A stretch of DNA of 64,000 nucleotides from positions 1,426,001 to 1,490,000 of the forward strand of contig CAVSWH010000001.1 in assembly GCA_963731625.1 (NCBI GenBank), read 5' to 3'. Origin of the DNA: PALSA-555 sp963731625. Lineage in GTDB: Bacteria; Actinomycetota; Acidimicrobiia; IMCC26256; PALSA-555. Shown here in pieces: positions 24,832 through 33,263 of this stretch. The notes below the pieces were generated by a model. It was not told the DNA's origin and made no database searches. It saw only the letters and a program-made list of their open reading frames with translations. How positions within the stretch are numbered: position 1 is the first letter of the stretch; each line of letters starts with the position of its first letter. Made by a program: the position numbers and the translations under genes.

Positions 24832-27800
24832 CGGTTCCGCCACTGGTCGGCGAGCACGTAGACGGGCTCGGTGAGCACGTCGACGACGGGGACGCGGGCG
24901 AGGACGGCGTCGTCGAAGGACGGCTCGGTCTCGGTCACGGCGTCCTTCAACGCGCCGAAGCGCCCCTGGTACGCCTCGAGCACGCCGCGCATGGCGTCGG
25001 CACTCAACGCGTCGGCGAAGCGGACGTGCAGCAGGGTGAGCCCGACGGTCTCGTTGTGCTTCACCTCGGGGACGATGACGAGCGTTCGGCCGTCGGCGCG
25101 GCCCCGCACGGCCGTGACCTCGTGCCGGTTGGCGACGCGGTGCTTCGTGCCCCGCAGGCGCGGGTCGCGGTCGGTGCGTGACGTGATGCCGGCTGCGACG
25201 CCGCCCCGGTCGACGACGTGGATCGTCGCGGCGTCGGCGGCGATGTCGCCTTCCACCTCATAGCGGGTGTAGCCGGTGACCTCCTCGACGGCCGGGTCGA
25301 GGCCGGCGAGGGTCCGCAGCACCTGGTAGCTGAGGCTGTCGCGGGGCGCGCCCGCCGCGAGGACGGCGCCGACGAGCGGGACCCGCAGGAGCGTCTCGTC
25401 CGAGCGGGAGATGCCGACCGTGACCGTCTTCGCCTGGTGCTTGATCGCGTCGATCGGCCGGGTGAGCTCCTCGATGCCCTTGGTGAGCGCGGCGGTGAGG
25501 TCCTGCACGACGGTGCTGGGCGTGCCGAGGCTGCCGTGCTCGACCTCGTAGGAGTCGAGCGGCAGGGCGCCGCCGGCGTAGCGCAGCAGGGAGGCGACGC
25601 GCGTCGCCGTGCTCGCCTCCATCGTCCCGTCGTACTGCCCGGCGCGCAGCCCGTCGACGAAGCGCCGCGCGGGCCCCTCGAGTTCGGGTGCGAGCCGCTC
25701 GAGGAGGGTGTCGGGGGCGCCGGGGGCGGCGGCCTCGATCGCGGCCCGCGCTTCGCGCAGGGGCCGGGCCGACGCGTCGATGGCGAGCGCCGCTTCGTAG
25801 CAGAAGAGGTGCCCCGCCACGGTGGAGAGGACGAAGTCGAGCGCGGGGTGCACGGACGGCACGACGAGGACCTCGAGGGCGTGCGCGAACTTCGGCGCGG
25901 CGTCGGCGCTGGCGATGACGAGCGGCGCAGCGCGGTGCGCGCCGTAGATCGCCACCTCCTTGGTGACGTCATCGACGTTGGACCCGCCAAGCCCGGCCGC
26001 GCACACCAGGATGAGCGGCTCCGAGGACAGGTCGATGTGCTTCTTGTCTTCCGTGACGTCGCAGGCGATCGCCTTGTAGCAGAGCTCCGAGAGCTTGATG
26101 CGCAGCTCGCGTGCGGCGACGATGTTGCGGCCGTTGCCCACCACCGCCCAATAGCGGCGCGCCAGGGCGTGGCGCTGGGCGACGCCGGCGATCACGTGGC
26201 GCTCGGCGATGATCGAGCGCATCGCGTCGGGGAGGGCCCGCAGGGCGGCCAGCAGCGATGTCGCGCCCGGCGTGTCGACGCCCAGCTCGGCGGCGAGCGC
26301 GAGGGCGAGCAGGTAGCCGGCGGCGACCTGGGCGTAGAACGCCTTCGTCGATGCGACGCTCATCTCGACGTCGCGGCCGTCCGAGGTGTAGAGCACCCCG
26401 TCCGACTTGTCGACCAGGTCGCTGTGACGGCGGTTCACGATCGACACGACGGTCGCGCCCCGCGCGCGTGAGAGGTCGACGGTGCGGTTCGTGTCGGTCG
26501 TGGTGCCGCTCTGGCTGATGGCGATCACGAGCGTGTCGGAGAGGTCGTCGCGGAGCCCGAACCCGGACAGCTCGGTGGCGTGCGACGCCTGCACGGTGAG
26601 CCGTCCCGCGAGGACGTCGTCGAGCGCGAACGCGAGGCTCTGGCCGGCGACCGCCGCCGTGCCCTGCCCGATGACCACGACGCGCCGGATGGTCCCGTCC
26701 TGCAGCCGGCCCCGCAGGGTGTCGGGCAGCGTGCTGGGGTCGAGCCGGACGTGGAGCCCGCCGTTGGCGTCGTCGACGACCTTGCCTCGCAACGTCTTGC
26801 GGAACGAGTCGGGCGCCTCGGAGATCTCCTTCAGGAGATAGTGGGGGAACGCGCCGCGGTTCACGTCCCGGGTCGTGATCTGGGCGACCTGCAGCTCGTC
26901 GGCCGCGACCGGTCGGGGGGTCCCGTCGTACGCGCAGCGCGTGAGCCCCTCGAGCGTGCCCGCCCGCGCCCCGTCCACGACGACCACCTGCCCGCGCGTG
27001 GCGGCGGGCCGATCGGGGTCGGCGGGTGTCTCGCCGTCGAGCCGGAGATAGGTGGCGGTCTCCTCAACGAGGCCGTACGGCTCGCTCGCCACGACGAACG
27101 CGTCGTCGGCCAGCCCGACGTAGAGCGCCTGGCCGCTGCCGCGCAGCGCGAGGAACAGCCGGTCGGGCTCCTCGGCGAGGCTCGCGGCGACGGCAACGGA
27201 GCCGTCGAGCGCCGCGACGGCTCGCCGGAAGGCATCGGTCGAGGCGTCGCCCTCGTCCCGGCGACGGGCGGTGAGCGTCGGGATCACCTTCGCGTCGGTG
27301 GTGATCTCGGGAGGCACGACGAGCGCGTCGGCGGTGATGAGGTCGGCGTAGTTGTCGACGTCGCCGTTCAGGGCGCCGACGACGTAGGCGTTGTCGCGGC
27401 CGAGCTCGTCGCTCGCCAGGGGATGGGCGTTCGCCTCGGAGATGATCCCGACGCTGGCCCATCGTGTGTGGCCCAGCACCGTGACGTCAGCGGTGTCCGC
27501 GGTGAGGGCCTCATGCAGGAGGTCGTCGTCGCGGATCGCGGCGCGCAGGCGACGGGTGTTGTCACCGAGCTCGCCGATCTCCGCGGCAGCCTTGTACACG
27601 AAGGCCAGGAGGCCACCAGGGGTGCGCACGGCCCCGGATTCGAAGAGAGGATCCCGACGCGCGGCGACGCGCGCGCCCACGCTGGGCTCGTCGAGGTCGA
27701 GTCCGTGGCCCCGCACGAGGAGGTGCAGACCGGCCGAGTCGCGGCCGCGCACCTCGAGGCGGTCGATCGCCGAGAGCGCGGTCTGCACGGACGCGAAGCC

Positions 27801-28244
27801 GGCGAGCGCCGCAACAGACGCGCCGGACCCGGCGAGCTCCTCGACGGCGCGGGCGCCGCGGAGCCGGTCGTGACGGATCGCCCAGAGCGGGTCGCGCAGC
27901 GACAGCAGCGTCGCGTTCAGCGCCTCGAGCTCGACCCCGGTGGGCGCGGCCCCCCCGGCGTCGAGGCGCGCCTCGAGGGCGTCGAGCAGTTCCGTAGCGC
28001 GCTCGGAGCGCTCGTCGAGCTCACGCGCACCACTCGGGTCGTCGAGGAGGGCACGGATGCCGGGGACGCCGCGCAGCGCGGCGTCGAGGTCGTGGACGTC
28101 GCGCGCCGCCGCTTCGAGCTGGGTGAGGGAGCCGGGCCCGGCAGCGATCGCGGCGAGCACCGCGTCGAGCCTCGTGAGCATCGGCGGAAGGGCGGGCGGC
28201 GGGCGGGTGGCCCGACGGCGGACCACGCCGATGATTCCGCACAT
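24828..28244 (-). CDS. glmS: Oversized glucosamine-6-phosphate synthase-like protein (GlmS)
   Basis: A 1138-residue protein; usual GlmS is about 610. It begins MCGIIGVV with the class II amidotransferase Cys2. The next glutaminase motif, RGRDSAG, comes only at residue 166 instead of about 25, so about 140 residues (helical, Leu/Ala/Glu-rich) are inserted. HTRWAS (259), NAHPL, NGDVDNY and FPHYLLKEI follow. SIS domain 1 has ISQSGTTTDT (576) and SVASTKAF (629). SIS 2 has KLSELCY (717) and KKH (734). A second extra stretch covers residues 824-928, then the normal C-tail equivalent IDAIKHQAKTVTVG (931-944), then about 194 extra residues. Cys2, the sugar-isomerase Lys/Glu and the KH are kept; two glutaminase histidines are replaced. 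The operon position (glmM-glmS) supports UDP-GlcNAc synthesis. Confidence 0.88.
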   Translation of the reverse strand: MCGIIGVVRRRATRPPPALPPMLTRLDAVLAAIAAGPGSLTQLEAAARDVHDLDAALRGVPGIRALLDDPSGARELDERSERATELLDALEARLDAGGAAPTGVELEALNATLLSLRDPLWAIRHDRLRGARAVEELAGSGASVAALAGFASVQTALSAIDRLEVRGRDSAGLHLLVRGHGLDLDEPSVGARVAARRDPLFESGAVRTPGGLLAFVYKAAAEIGELGDNTRRLRAAIRDDDLLHEALTADTADVTVLGHTRWASVGIISEANAHPLASDELGRDNAYVVGALNGDVDNYADLITADALVVPPEITTDAKVIPTLTARRRDEGDASTDAFRRAVAALDGSVAVAASLAEEPDRLFLALRGSGQALYVGLADDAFVVASEPYGLVEETATYLRLDGETPADPDRPAATRGQVVVVDGARAGTLEGLTRCAYDGTPRPVAADELQVAQITTRDVNRGAFPHYLLKEISEAPDSFRKTLRGKVVDDANGGLHVRLDPSTLPDTLRGRLQDGTIRRVVVIGQGTAAVAGQSLAFALDDVLAGRLTVQASHATELSGFGLRDDLSDTLVIAISQSGTTTDTNRTVDLSRARGATVVSIVNRRHSDLVDKSDGVLYTSDGRDVEMSVASTKAFYAQVAAGYLLALALAAELGVDTPGATSLLAALRALPDAMRSIIAERHVIAGVAQRHALARRYWAVVGNGRNIVAARELRIKLSELCYKAIACDVTEDKKHIDLSSEPLILVCAAGLGGSNVDDVTKEVAIYGAHRAAPLVIASADAAPKFAHALEVLVVPSVHPALDFVLSTVAGHLFCYEAALAIDASARPLREARAAIEAAAPGAPDTLLERLAPELEGPARRFVDGLRAGQYDGTMEASTATRVASLLRYAGGALPLDSYEVEHGSLGTPSTVVQDLTAALTKGIEELTRPIDAIKHQAKTVTVGISRSDETLLRVPLVGAVLAAGAPRDSLSYQVLRTLAGLDPAVEEVTGYTRYEVEGDIAADAATIHVVDRGGVAAGITSRTDRDPRLRGTKHRVANRHEVTAVRGRADGRTLVIVPEVKHNETVGLTLLHVRFADALSADAMRGVLEAYQGRFGALKDAVTETEPSFDDAVLARVPVVDVLTEPVYVLADQWRNR

Positions 28245-28255
28245 CTGGGGCCAGC

Positions 28256-29611
28256 CTAGGTGGGGGGCGGCGGTGCACCGCAGGCACGCTGCACCGCACC
28301 GACGAGCCGGTCGGCGATGAGCTCGGCCTGCTCGACGCTCGGCGCCTCCACCATCACGCGCACGACGGGCTCCGTGCCCGACGGGCGGACGAGGATGCGC
28401 CCTTCGCTCCCGAGATCCTGCTCGATGGACGCCGCCTCCTCCCAGAACGCCGTTGCCGAGTCGAGCGCGTTGTGGTCGCGGACCGGCACGTTGCGCAGCA
28501 CCTGCGGGAATCGCTGCATGACGCCGGCCAGCAGCGACAGCGAGTGGCCGGTCCCGACGACGACGTCGAGGAGCATCACCCCGGTGAGCGCGCCGTCGCC
28601 CGTCTGCTCGTGGTCACGGAAGATCACGTGTCCCGACTGCTCCCCGCCGAGGGACAGGTCGCGGCGCTCGAGCTCGTCGATCACGTAGCGGTCACCGACC
28701 GGCACCTCGACAAAGCCGAGGCTGTGGGACTCCAGGCATCGTCGCAGCCCCAGGTTCGACATCACGGTCCCGACGACGGCACGGTTGCGCAGGCGGTCGC
28801 GCTCGGCCAGGTCGAGAGCGCAGACCGCCATGATCATGTCGCCGTCGACGATCCCACCGCGCTCGTCGACCGCGATGACGCGGTCGCCGTCCCCGTCGAA
28901 CGCGAGGCCGGCGCGGGCGCCCGAGGCGATCACGGCCTCCTGGAGCTGGCTCGTGTCCGTCGAGCCGCACCCGGCGTTGATGTTGGTCCCGTTCGGCGCG
29001 GCGTTCATCACCTCGACGGTGGCGCCAAGCTCCCGGAAGATCTTCGGCACGGTGCGGAACGTCGCGCCGTTGCCGCAGTCGAGCAGCACCTGGAAGTCCT
29101 CGAGGGTCCGCCCCTCGAGCACCGAGACCACGTGGGCGACGTAGTCCGTGACTGGGTCGCGGCTGGGCTGGGCGACACCGACCTCAGACCCGCCCGGGCC
29201 GGGCTCGGGTGGGTTCACCGCGAGCTCGCGGACGAGAGCCTCGAGTTGGGTCTCGATGGCCTCCGTCATCTTGCGGCCGCCGGCACTGAACAGCTTCACG
29301 CCGTTGTCCTCGAACGTGTTGTGGCTGGCCGAGATCACGGCGCCGGGCGACCCGCCACGCGACGCGAGGTACGCGACGGTCGGTGAGGGCACGACACCGA
29401 GGAGCTCGACGTCGGCGCCCTCGGCACACAGCCCGGTGACGAGCGCGGCTTCGATCATGGGGCCGGAGCGGCGCGTGTCCCTCCCGACGACGAACGGCTT
29501 CTCGGTCCCGAGGGTGCGCGCCGCGGCGCGACCGAGCGCGGTGACGAGCTCGGGTGTGAGCTCGCGGTTCGCGACGCCGCGTATTCCGTCGGTTCCGAAT
29601 CGGAGGGTCAC
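28256..29611 (-). CDS. glmM: Phosphoglucosamine mutase
   Basis: A 451-residue enzyme that converts glucosamine-6-phosphate to glucosamine-1-phosphate on the way to UDP-GlcNAc. The start FGTDGIRGVAN, the phosphoserine loop VISASHNTFEDNGVK, the metal loop AFDGDGDRVIAVD, the sugar loop GGEQSGHVIF and the phosphate-binding RPSGTEPVVRVM are all present. The GTG start lies 31 bases after the rpsI stop, and glmS follows after 11 bases, so the product of GlmS is used by its neighbour. Confidence 0.97.
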   Translation of the reverse strand: MTLRFGTDGIRGVANRELTPELVTALGRAAARTLGTEKPFVVGRDTRRSGPMIEAALVTGLCAEGADVELLGVVPSPTVAYLASRGGSPGAVISASHNTFEDNGVKLFSAGGRKMTEAIETQLEALVRELAVNPPEPGPGGSEVGVAQPSRDPVTDYVAHVVSVLEGRTLEDFQVLLDCGNGATFRTVPKIFRELGATVEVMNAAPNGTNINAGCGSTDTSQLQEAVIASGARAGLAFDGDGDRVIAVDERGGIVDGDMIMAVCALDLAERDRLRNRAVVGTVMSNLGLRRCLESHSLGFVEVPVGDRYVIDELERRDLSLGGEQSGHVIFRDHEQTGDGALTGVMLLDVVVGTGHSLSLLAGVMQRFPQVLRNVPVRDHNALDSATAFWEEAASIEQDLGSEGRILVRPSGTEPVVRVMVEAPSVEQAELIADRLVGAVQRACGAPPPPT

Positions 29612-29642
29612 TGCTCGCGGCGAGGGGCCGCGCGGCCTTGCA

Positions 29643-30035
29643 CTACCGCTTCGAGTACTGGGGCGCCTTGCGCGCCTTCTTCAGCCCGTACTTCCGCCGC
29701 TCCTTCTCGCGCGCGTCGCGCACGAGGAGGCCCGCCTTCTTGAGCTGCGGGCGCAGCTCGTCGTCGAGGCTGACGAGCGCGCGGGCGATGCCGAGCCGGA
29801 GCGCGCCGGCCTGTCCACTGACCCCGCCACCCCCGATCGTGGCGTCGACGTCGTACACGTCGGCGGTCTGGGTCAGGCGCAGCGCCTCGGTGGCGCGCTG
29901 CACGTGGGTCTGCATCGTGAAGTACTGCTCGACCGGGCGGCGGTTGATCACGACCTGGCCCGAGCCGGGACGCAGCCGGACGCGTGCGACCGCCTCCTTG
30001 CGTCGACCGGTGGTCTGGATGAGCGGCTTCGGCAT
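29643..30035 (-). CDS. rpsI: 30S ribosomal protein S9
   Basis: A 130-residue protein of the small subunit head whose C-terminal tail reaches the P-site tRNA. The N-terminal TTGRRKEAVARVRLRPG, the IGGGGVSGQAGALRLGIARA core and the tail KKARKAPQYSKR are canonical, including the last Arg that contacts tRNA. It follows rplM after 20 bases, the usual pair. Confidence 0.98.
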   Translation of the reverse strand: MPKPLIQTTGRRKEAVARVRLRPGSGQVVINRRPVEQYFTMQTHVQRATEALRLTQTADVYDVDATIGGGGVSGQAGALRLGIARALVSLDDELRPQLKKAGLLVRDAREKERRKYGLKKARKAPQYSKR

Positions 30036-30055
30036 GGGGTCCTCGCTGCGGGGGG

Positions 30056-30502
30056 TCAGGGTCGCCGGGTGGAGGCCACAGCGCGGGGCTGTGGCTGCTG
30101 CGCTTCGTGCGGATGGGTCGGGCCCCGGTACACGCGGAGACGCCGTCCCATCCGGCGCCCGAGCGGCCCGCGGGGCAGCATCCCGCGCACGGCCTTGCGG
30201 ACGACCTGCGTCGCGTCGCGAGCCAGGAGGGACTCGAGTGTCTCGCTGCGGATCGAGCCCGGGTAGCCCGAGTGGCGCCAGTACCGCTTCGCCTGCGCCT
30301 TGCGGAGCCCGACGTCGAGGCGGTCGGCGTTCACGACGATGACGTGGTCGCCGACGTCGGCGTGTGGCGCCCAGATGGTCTTGTGCTTCCCGCGCAGCAG
30401 CGTCGCGGCCTCGGTCGCGACCTTGCCCAAGACGAGCCCGTCCGCGTCGATGACGTGCCAGGCGCGTTGGATGTCGGAGGCCTTGGGCTGGAAGGTGCGC
30501 AA
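30056..30502 (-). CDS. rplM: 50S ribosomal protein L13
   Basis: A 148-residue early-assembly protein of the large subunit. RAWHVIDADGLVLGKVATEA, LLRGKHKTIWAPHADVGDHV and KAVRGMLPRGPLGRRM are family signatures. I chose the TTG at 30502, because L13 proteins begin with RTFxPK at this point; the frame stays open 31 codons further upstream without homology, and no ATG or GTG is better placed. It opens the long operon that runs to tsaD, with a sigma-70-like promoter about 70-100 bases upstream. Confidence 0.95.
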   Translation of the reverse strand: MRTFQPKASDIQRAWHVIDADGLVLGKVATEAATLLRGKHKTIWAPHADVGDHVIVVNADRLDVGLRKAQAKRYWRHSGYPGSIRSETLESLLARDATQVVRKAVRGMLPRGPLGRRMGRRLRVYRGPTHPHEAQQPQPRAVASTRRP

Positions 30503-30572
30503 CGGTGTCCCGGACTTTCGTGGATCGGGGTCGGTTCGACGGGCCACTCCGGGTCCGTGAACGCGGTCTGAA

Positions 30573-30602
30573 ATCTTACCGACGGGGGCCCGCACCGGGC
30601 AA
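30573..30602 (-). promoter_or_regulatory. Probable promoter of the rplM-to-tsaD operon
   Basis: On the minus strand, TTGCCC (30602-30597) and TAAGAT (30578-30573) are separated by 18 bases, a good match to housekeeping -35 and -10 elements. The -10 box is one of few AT-rich spots in this GC-rich divergent gap and lies about 70 bases upstream of the rplM start codon. Confidence 0.55.
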
Positions 30603-30633
30603 AGGGTCCGACCCGACCCGTTAGCCTCACAGG

Positions 30634-32130
30634 GTGCCGACGCCCACGTGGCTCGCGCCGGACCGTCACGCGGTCGCGGAAGAGGCCCTGGACGTGCTGA
30701 CCGACGGCGCCCTCGACCCGATCGTCGACATGGTGCTCGTCGCCGCCGACGAGGCGTACGAGGCCCGCTCCCACGAGGGGACGGTCCGGTTCCGTCGTGA
30801 CGGGGACGACTTCGAGGTGCTCCACGTCGACGGGCAGGACCCGCTGGGCGACCGGTCGACGGACCGTCTCCATCCGCTCGCCGACGAGCGGGCGCACCCG
30901 CACCCGCGGCGAGGCGAGAACGCGTACCCGCACACGTTCGAGCAGGTTGCCCAGCTCTTCGACCATCCCGCAGCGCCCGATCTCTGCGTCATCCACTCGG
31001 CGGACCACAACTGGGAGGACCAGGGCGGCCACCGGGGCGAGCACGGCTCGATCGGCATCGTGCAGGCCCGCGCCCCACTGGTGCTCGCCGGGGCCGGCGT
31101 GCGCCACGACGGCCTCATCGACGAGGCGGCGCGCCTCGTCGACGTCGCGCCGACGATCCTGGCGCTGCTCGGCGTCGAGCCCGACGCGTCCGGCCAGCAC
31201 CTCGGGGGACAGGACGGCACCGTCCTCGAGCAGGTGCTCGAGGCCCCTCCCGCGACGCACGTCGTGGCGTTCCTGTTCGACGGCACGAACGCCAACGTCC
31301 TCTACGACATGGCGGCGAGGGGCGAGGCACCGAACGTGGCGCGGCTCCTCGAAACGGGGACGGCGTTTGGACGCGGGGCCATGGCCGGCCTGCCGACGGT
31401 CACGCTCGCCAACCACACGTCGATCCTCACGGGACGCCTGCCCGGGCATCACGGGGTGCTGCACAACGCCTGGTTCGACCGTCGCACGGGCGAGCAGGTG
31501 ATCACGAACTCGTCGGCGACCTGGCCGTGGAGCATGCAGCATCTCTTCCCGGACGTCGAGTCCGTGCACAGCGTGCTGCGACGGGCCCGCCCGGGCGCGT
31601 TCAGCGCATCGGTCGACGAGCCCTGCGACCTCGGCGCGTCGTGGTCGACGTTCGACGCGTTCCGGCGCGGTGAGATCCCGGCACCGTCCGCGAAGGAGGG
31701 CCTGCCCCACACGACCGAGCGGTTCGTGCGACCCCACAAGGACTACCGGTGGTCGACGATCATCGACCACGCCGGGGTCGAGCAGGCGACCGGGATTCTG
31801 CACGGGGAGTTCCGGGGTGAGTCCTTCCCGGTGCCGACGTTCCTGTTCTGCAACTTCACGCTCACCGACGCCGCGATGCACCTCGGTGGGCCCTACTCCG
31901 AGGTGGCCGCGGCCGCCGTGCGCGACACCGACGGCCGAATGGGTGCCGTCCTCGACGCCGTCGAGGACGCGGGGATCGCCGACCGGACCGCGTTCGTGCT
32001 CATGGCCGACCACGGCATGGAGGAGAACGACCCTGTCGTCACCGGCGACTGGGACGTCACCCTGCGCGACGCCGGGCTGCGCTTCCGCGACGAGGGCTAC
32101 GGCTTCCTCTACCTCGAGGGTGCGTCGTAG
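30634..32130 (+). CDS. Phosphodiesterase/alkaline-phosphatase-superfamily protein with permuted layout
   Basis: A 498-residue protein of the alkaline phosphatase superfamily. From residue about 210 it runs like a nucleotide pyrophosphatase/phosphodiesterase: VVAFLFDGTNAN (metal Asp), LPTVTLANHTSILTGRLPG (Thr nucleophile near 255), TLTDAAMHLGGPYS (Asp and His, near 410) and LMADHGMEEND (Asp-His, near 458), but then it stops where relatives carry the last His ligand. The first 200 residues instead resemble the C-terminal half of the fold: HSADHNWEDQGGHRGEHGS (near 120) and LVDVAPTILALLGVEPD. The order suggests circular permutation or a truncated duplication. No signal peptide is seen. GTG start at 30634. 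It is a lone plus-strand gene between two ribosomal operons. Confidence 0.82.
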   Translation: MPTPTWLAPDRHAVAEEALDVLTDGALDPIVDMVLVAADEAYEARSHEGTVRFRRDGDDFEVLHVDGQDPLGDRSTDRLHPLADERAHPHPRRGENAYPHTFEQVAQLFDHPAAPDLCVIHSADHNWEDQGGHRGEHGSIGIVQARAPLVLAGAGVRHDGLIDEAARLVDVAPTILALLGVEPDASGQHLGGQDGTVLEQVLEAPPATHVVAFLFDGTNANVLYDMAARGEAPNVARLLETGTAFGRGAMAGLPTVTLANHTSILTGRLPGHHGVLHNAWFDRRTGEQVITNSSATWPWSMQHLFPDVESVHSVLRRARPGAFSASVDEPCDLGASWSTFDAFRRGEIPAPSAKEGLPHTTERFVRPHKDYRWSTIIDHAGVEQATGILHGEFRGESFPVPTFLFCNFTLTDAAMHLGGPYSEVAAAAVRDTDGRMGAVLDAVEDAGIADRTAFVLMADHGMEENDPVVTGDWDVTLRDAGLRFRDEGYGFLYLEGAS

Positions 32131-32912
32131 CCGACGTCCCAGAGGCACAAGCCGTGTGCCGGCGCGAGCCGTGGCGCCTGGGCCCGGTCCCGTGAGCGCA
32201 GCACGGCGAGCATGTCGCCGGGACGACGCCGGCCGGTGCCGACGTCGACGAGCGTCCCGACGATGGCGCGCACCATCTGCCAGCAGAAGGCCTTCGCGCG
32301 GATCTCGTATCGCAGCACCTCCCTATCGGGGGCGTACCAGCACGAGTCGAGGACCCGGCGCACCGTGGTGGCGGACCCGGCCCGGCGACAGAAGGCGGCG
32401 AAGTCGTGCTCGCCGACGAAGGGGTCGGCGCCGAGGCGCAGCAGGGAGAGGTCGAGGGGGACGGGCACCCACCACGCGTACCGGGCGAGGAACGGGTCGG
32501 GCTCGGCGCTGTTCACGATCGTGTACCGGTAGCGGCGCCACCGTGCGGAGTGACGGGCGTCGAAGTCCGCCGGGACGCGCGCGACGTCCCGTACGACGAC
32601 CTCCGGGGCCGTCATGCCGTTGAGCGCGCGGCGCAGCGCCTCGTCGTCGCCCTCGGGGACGTCGACCGTCACCACCTGGCCGCGGGCGTGGACCCCGGCG
32701 TCGGTCCGGCCGGCGCACACGAGATGCAGCGCCTCCGGTGCCACACCGGTGGCCGCGACGAGCGCCTCGGTGAGCACCCCGCCGACGGTGCGCACCTCGC
32801 GCTGCACGGCGAAGCCGTGGAAGTCGGTGCCGTCGTACGCGACGACGAGCTTGAGGCGACCCCGGTCCGTCGGGGGCGACGACGCCGGCGAGCCGGCGTC
32901 GAAGAGCGTCAC
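32109..32912 (-). CDS. truA: tRNA pseudouridine(38-40) synthase
   Basis: A 267-residue enzyme that makes pseudouridine at positions 38-40 of the anticodon stem. The catalytic aspartate lies in VCAGRTDAGVHARGQVV. KLVVAYDGTDFHGFAVQ at the start and AFCWQMVRAIVGTLVDVG near the end are typical. The GTG start overlaps the rplQ stop by four bases, so it ends the alpha operon as is common in actinobacteria. Its 3' end overlaps the convergent phosphodiesterase gene by 22 bases. Confidence 0.96.
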   Translation of the reverse strand: MTLFDAGSPASSPPTDRGRLKLVVAYDGTDFHGFAVQREVRTVGGVLTEALVAATGVAPEALHLVCAGRTDAGVHARGQVVTVDVPEGDDEALRRALNGMTAPEVVVRDVARVPADFDARHSARWRRYRYTIVNSAEPDPFLARYAWWVPVPLDLSLLRLGADPFVGEHDFAAFCRRAGSATTVRRVLDSCWYAPDREVLRYEIRAKAFCWQMVRAIVGTLVDVGTGRRRPGDMLAVLRSRDRAQAPRLAPAHGLCLWDVGYDAPSR

Positions 32913-33259
32913 ACCAGCTCGAGGCGCGCCATCGGCGCGTTGTCCCCTGGCCGGGGGCCGAGCTTGAGGATCCGGGTGTACCCGCCCGGTCGCTCGGCGT
33001 AGCGGGGCGCGATCTCGTCGAAGAGCTTCTGGGTGACGTTCCGGTCGTGCAGCTTGGCGACGACGAGGCGCCGGTCGTGCACCGTCCCGCGCCGCGCCTT
33101 GGTGATGAGCCGCTCGGCGTAGGGCCGGAGCGCCTTCGCCTTCGTCTCGGTCGTCACGATGGCCTCGGCCTCGAAGAGGTGCGCGGCGAGGTTGGCGAGC
33201 AGCAGCCGCTGGTGCGCCGGGTCCTTGCCCAGGCGGGGGCCCTTCTTCGGGGTGGGCAC
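32909..33259 (-). CDS. rplQ: 50S ribosomal protein L17
   Basis: A 116-residue protein near the exit-tunnel side of the large subunit. GPRLGKDPAHQRLLLANLA, ERLITKARRG and the C-terminal GGYTRILKLGPRPGDNAPMA are canonical. The GTG at 33259 is chosen because the family starts PTPKKGPRLG. It lies four bases after rpoA and overlaps truA. Confidence 0.97.
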   Translation of the reverse strand: MPTPKKGPRLGKDPAHQRLLLANLAAHLFEAEAIVTTETKAKALRPYAERLITKARRGTVHDRRLVVAKLHDRNVTQKLFDEIAPRYAERPGGYTRILKLGPRPGDNAPMARLELV

Positions 33260-33263
33260 GGTC

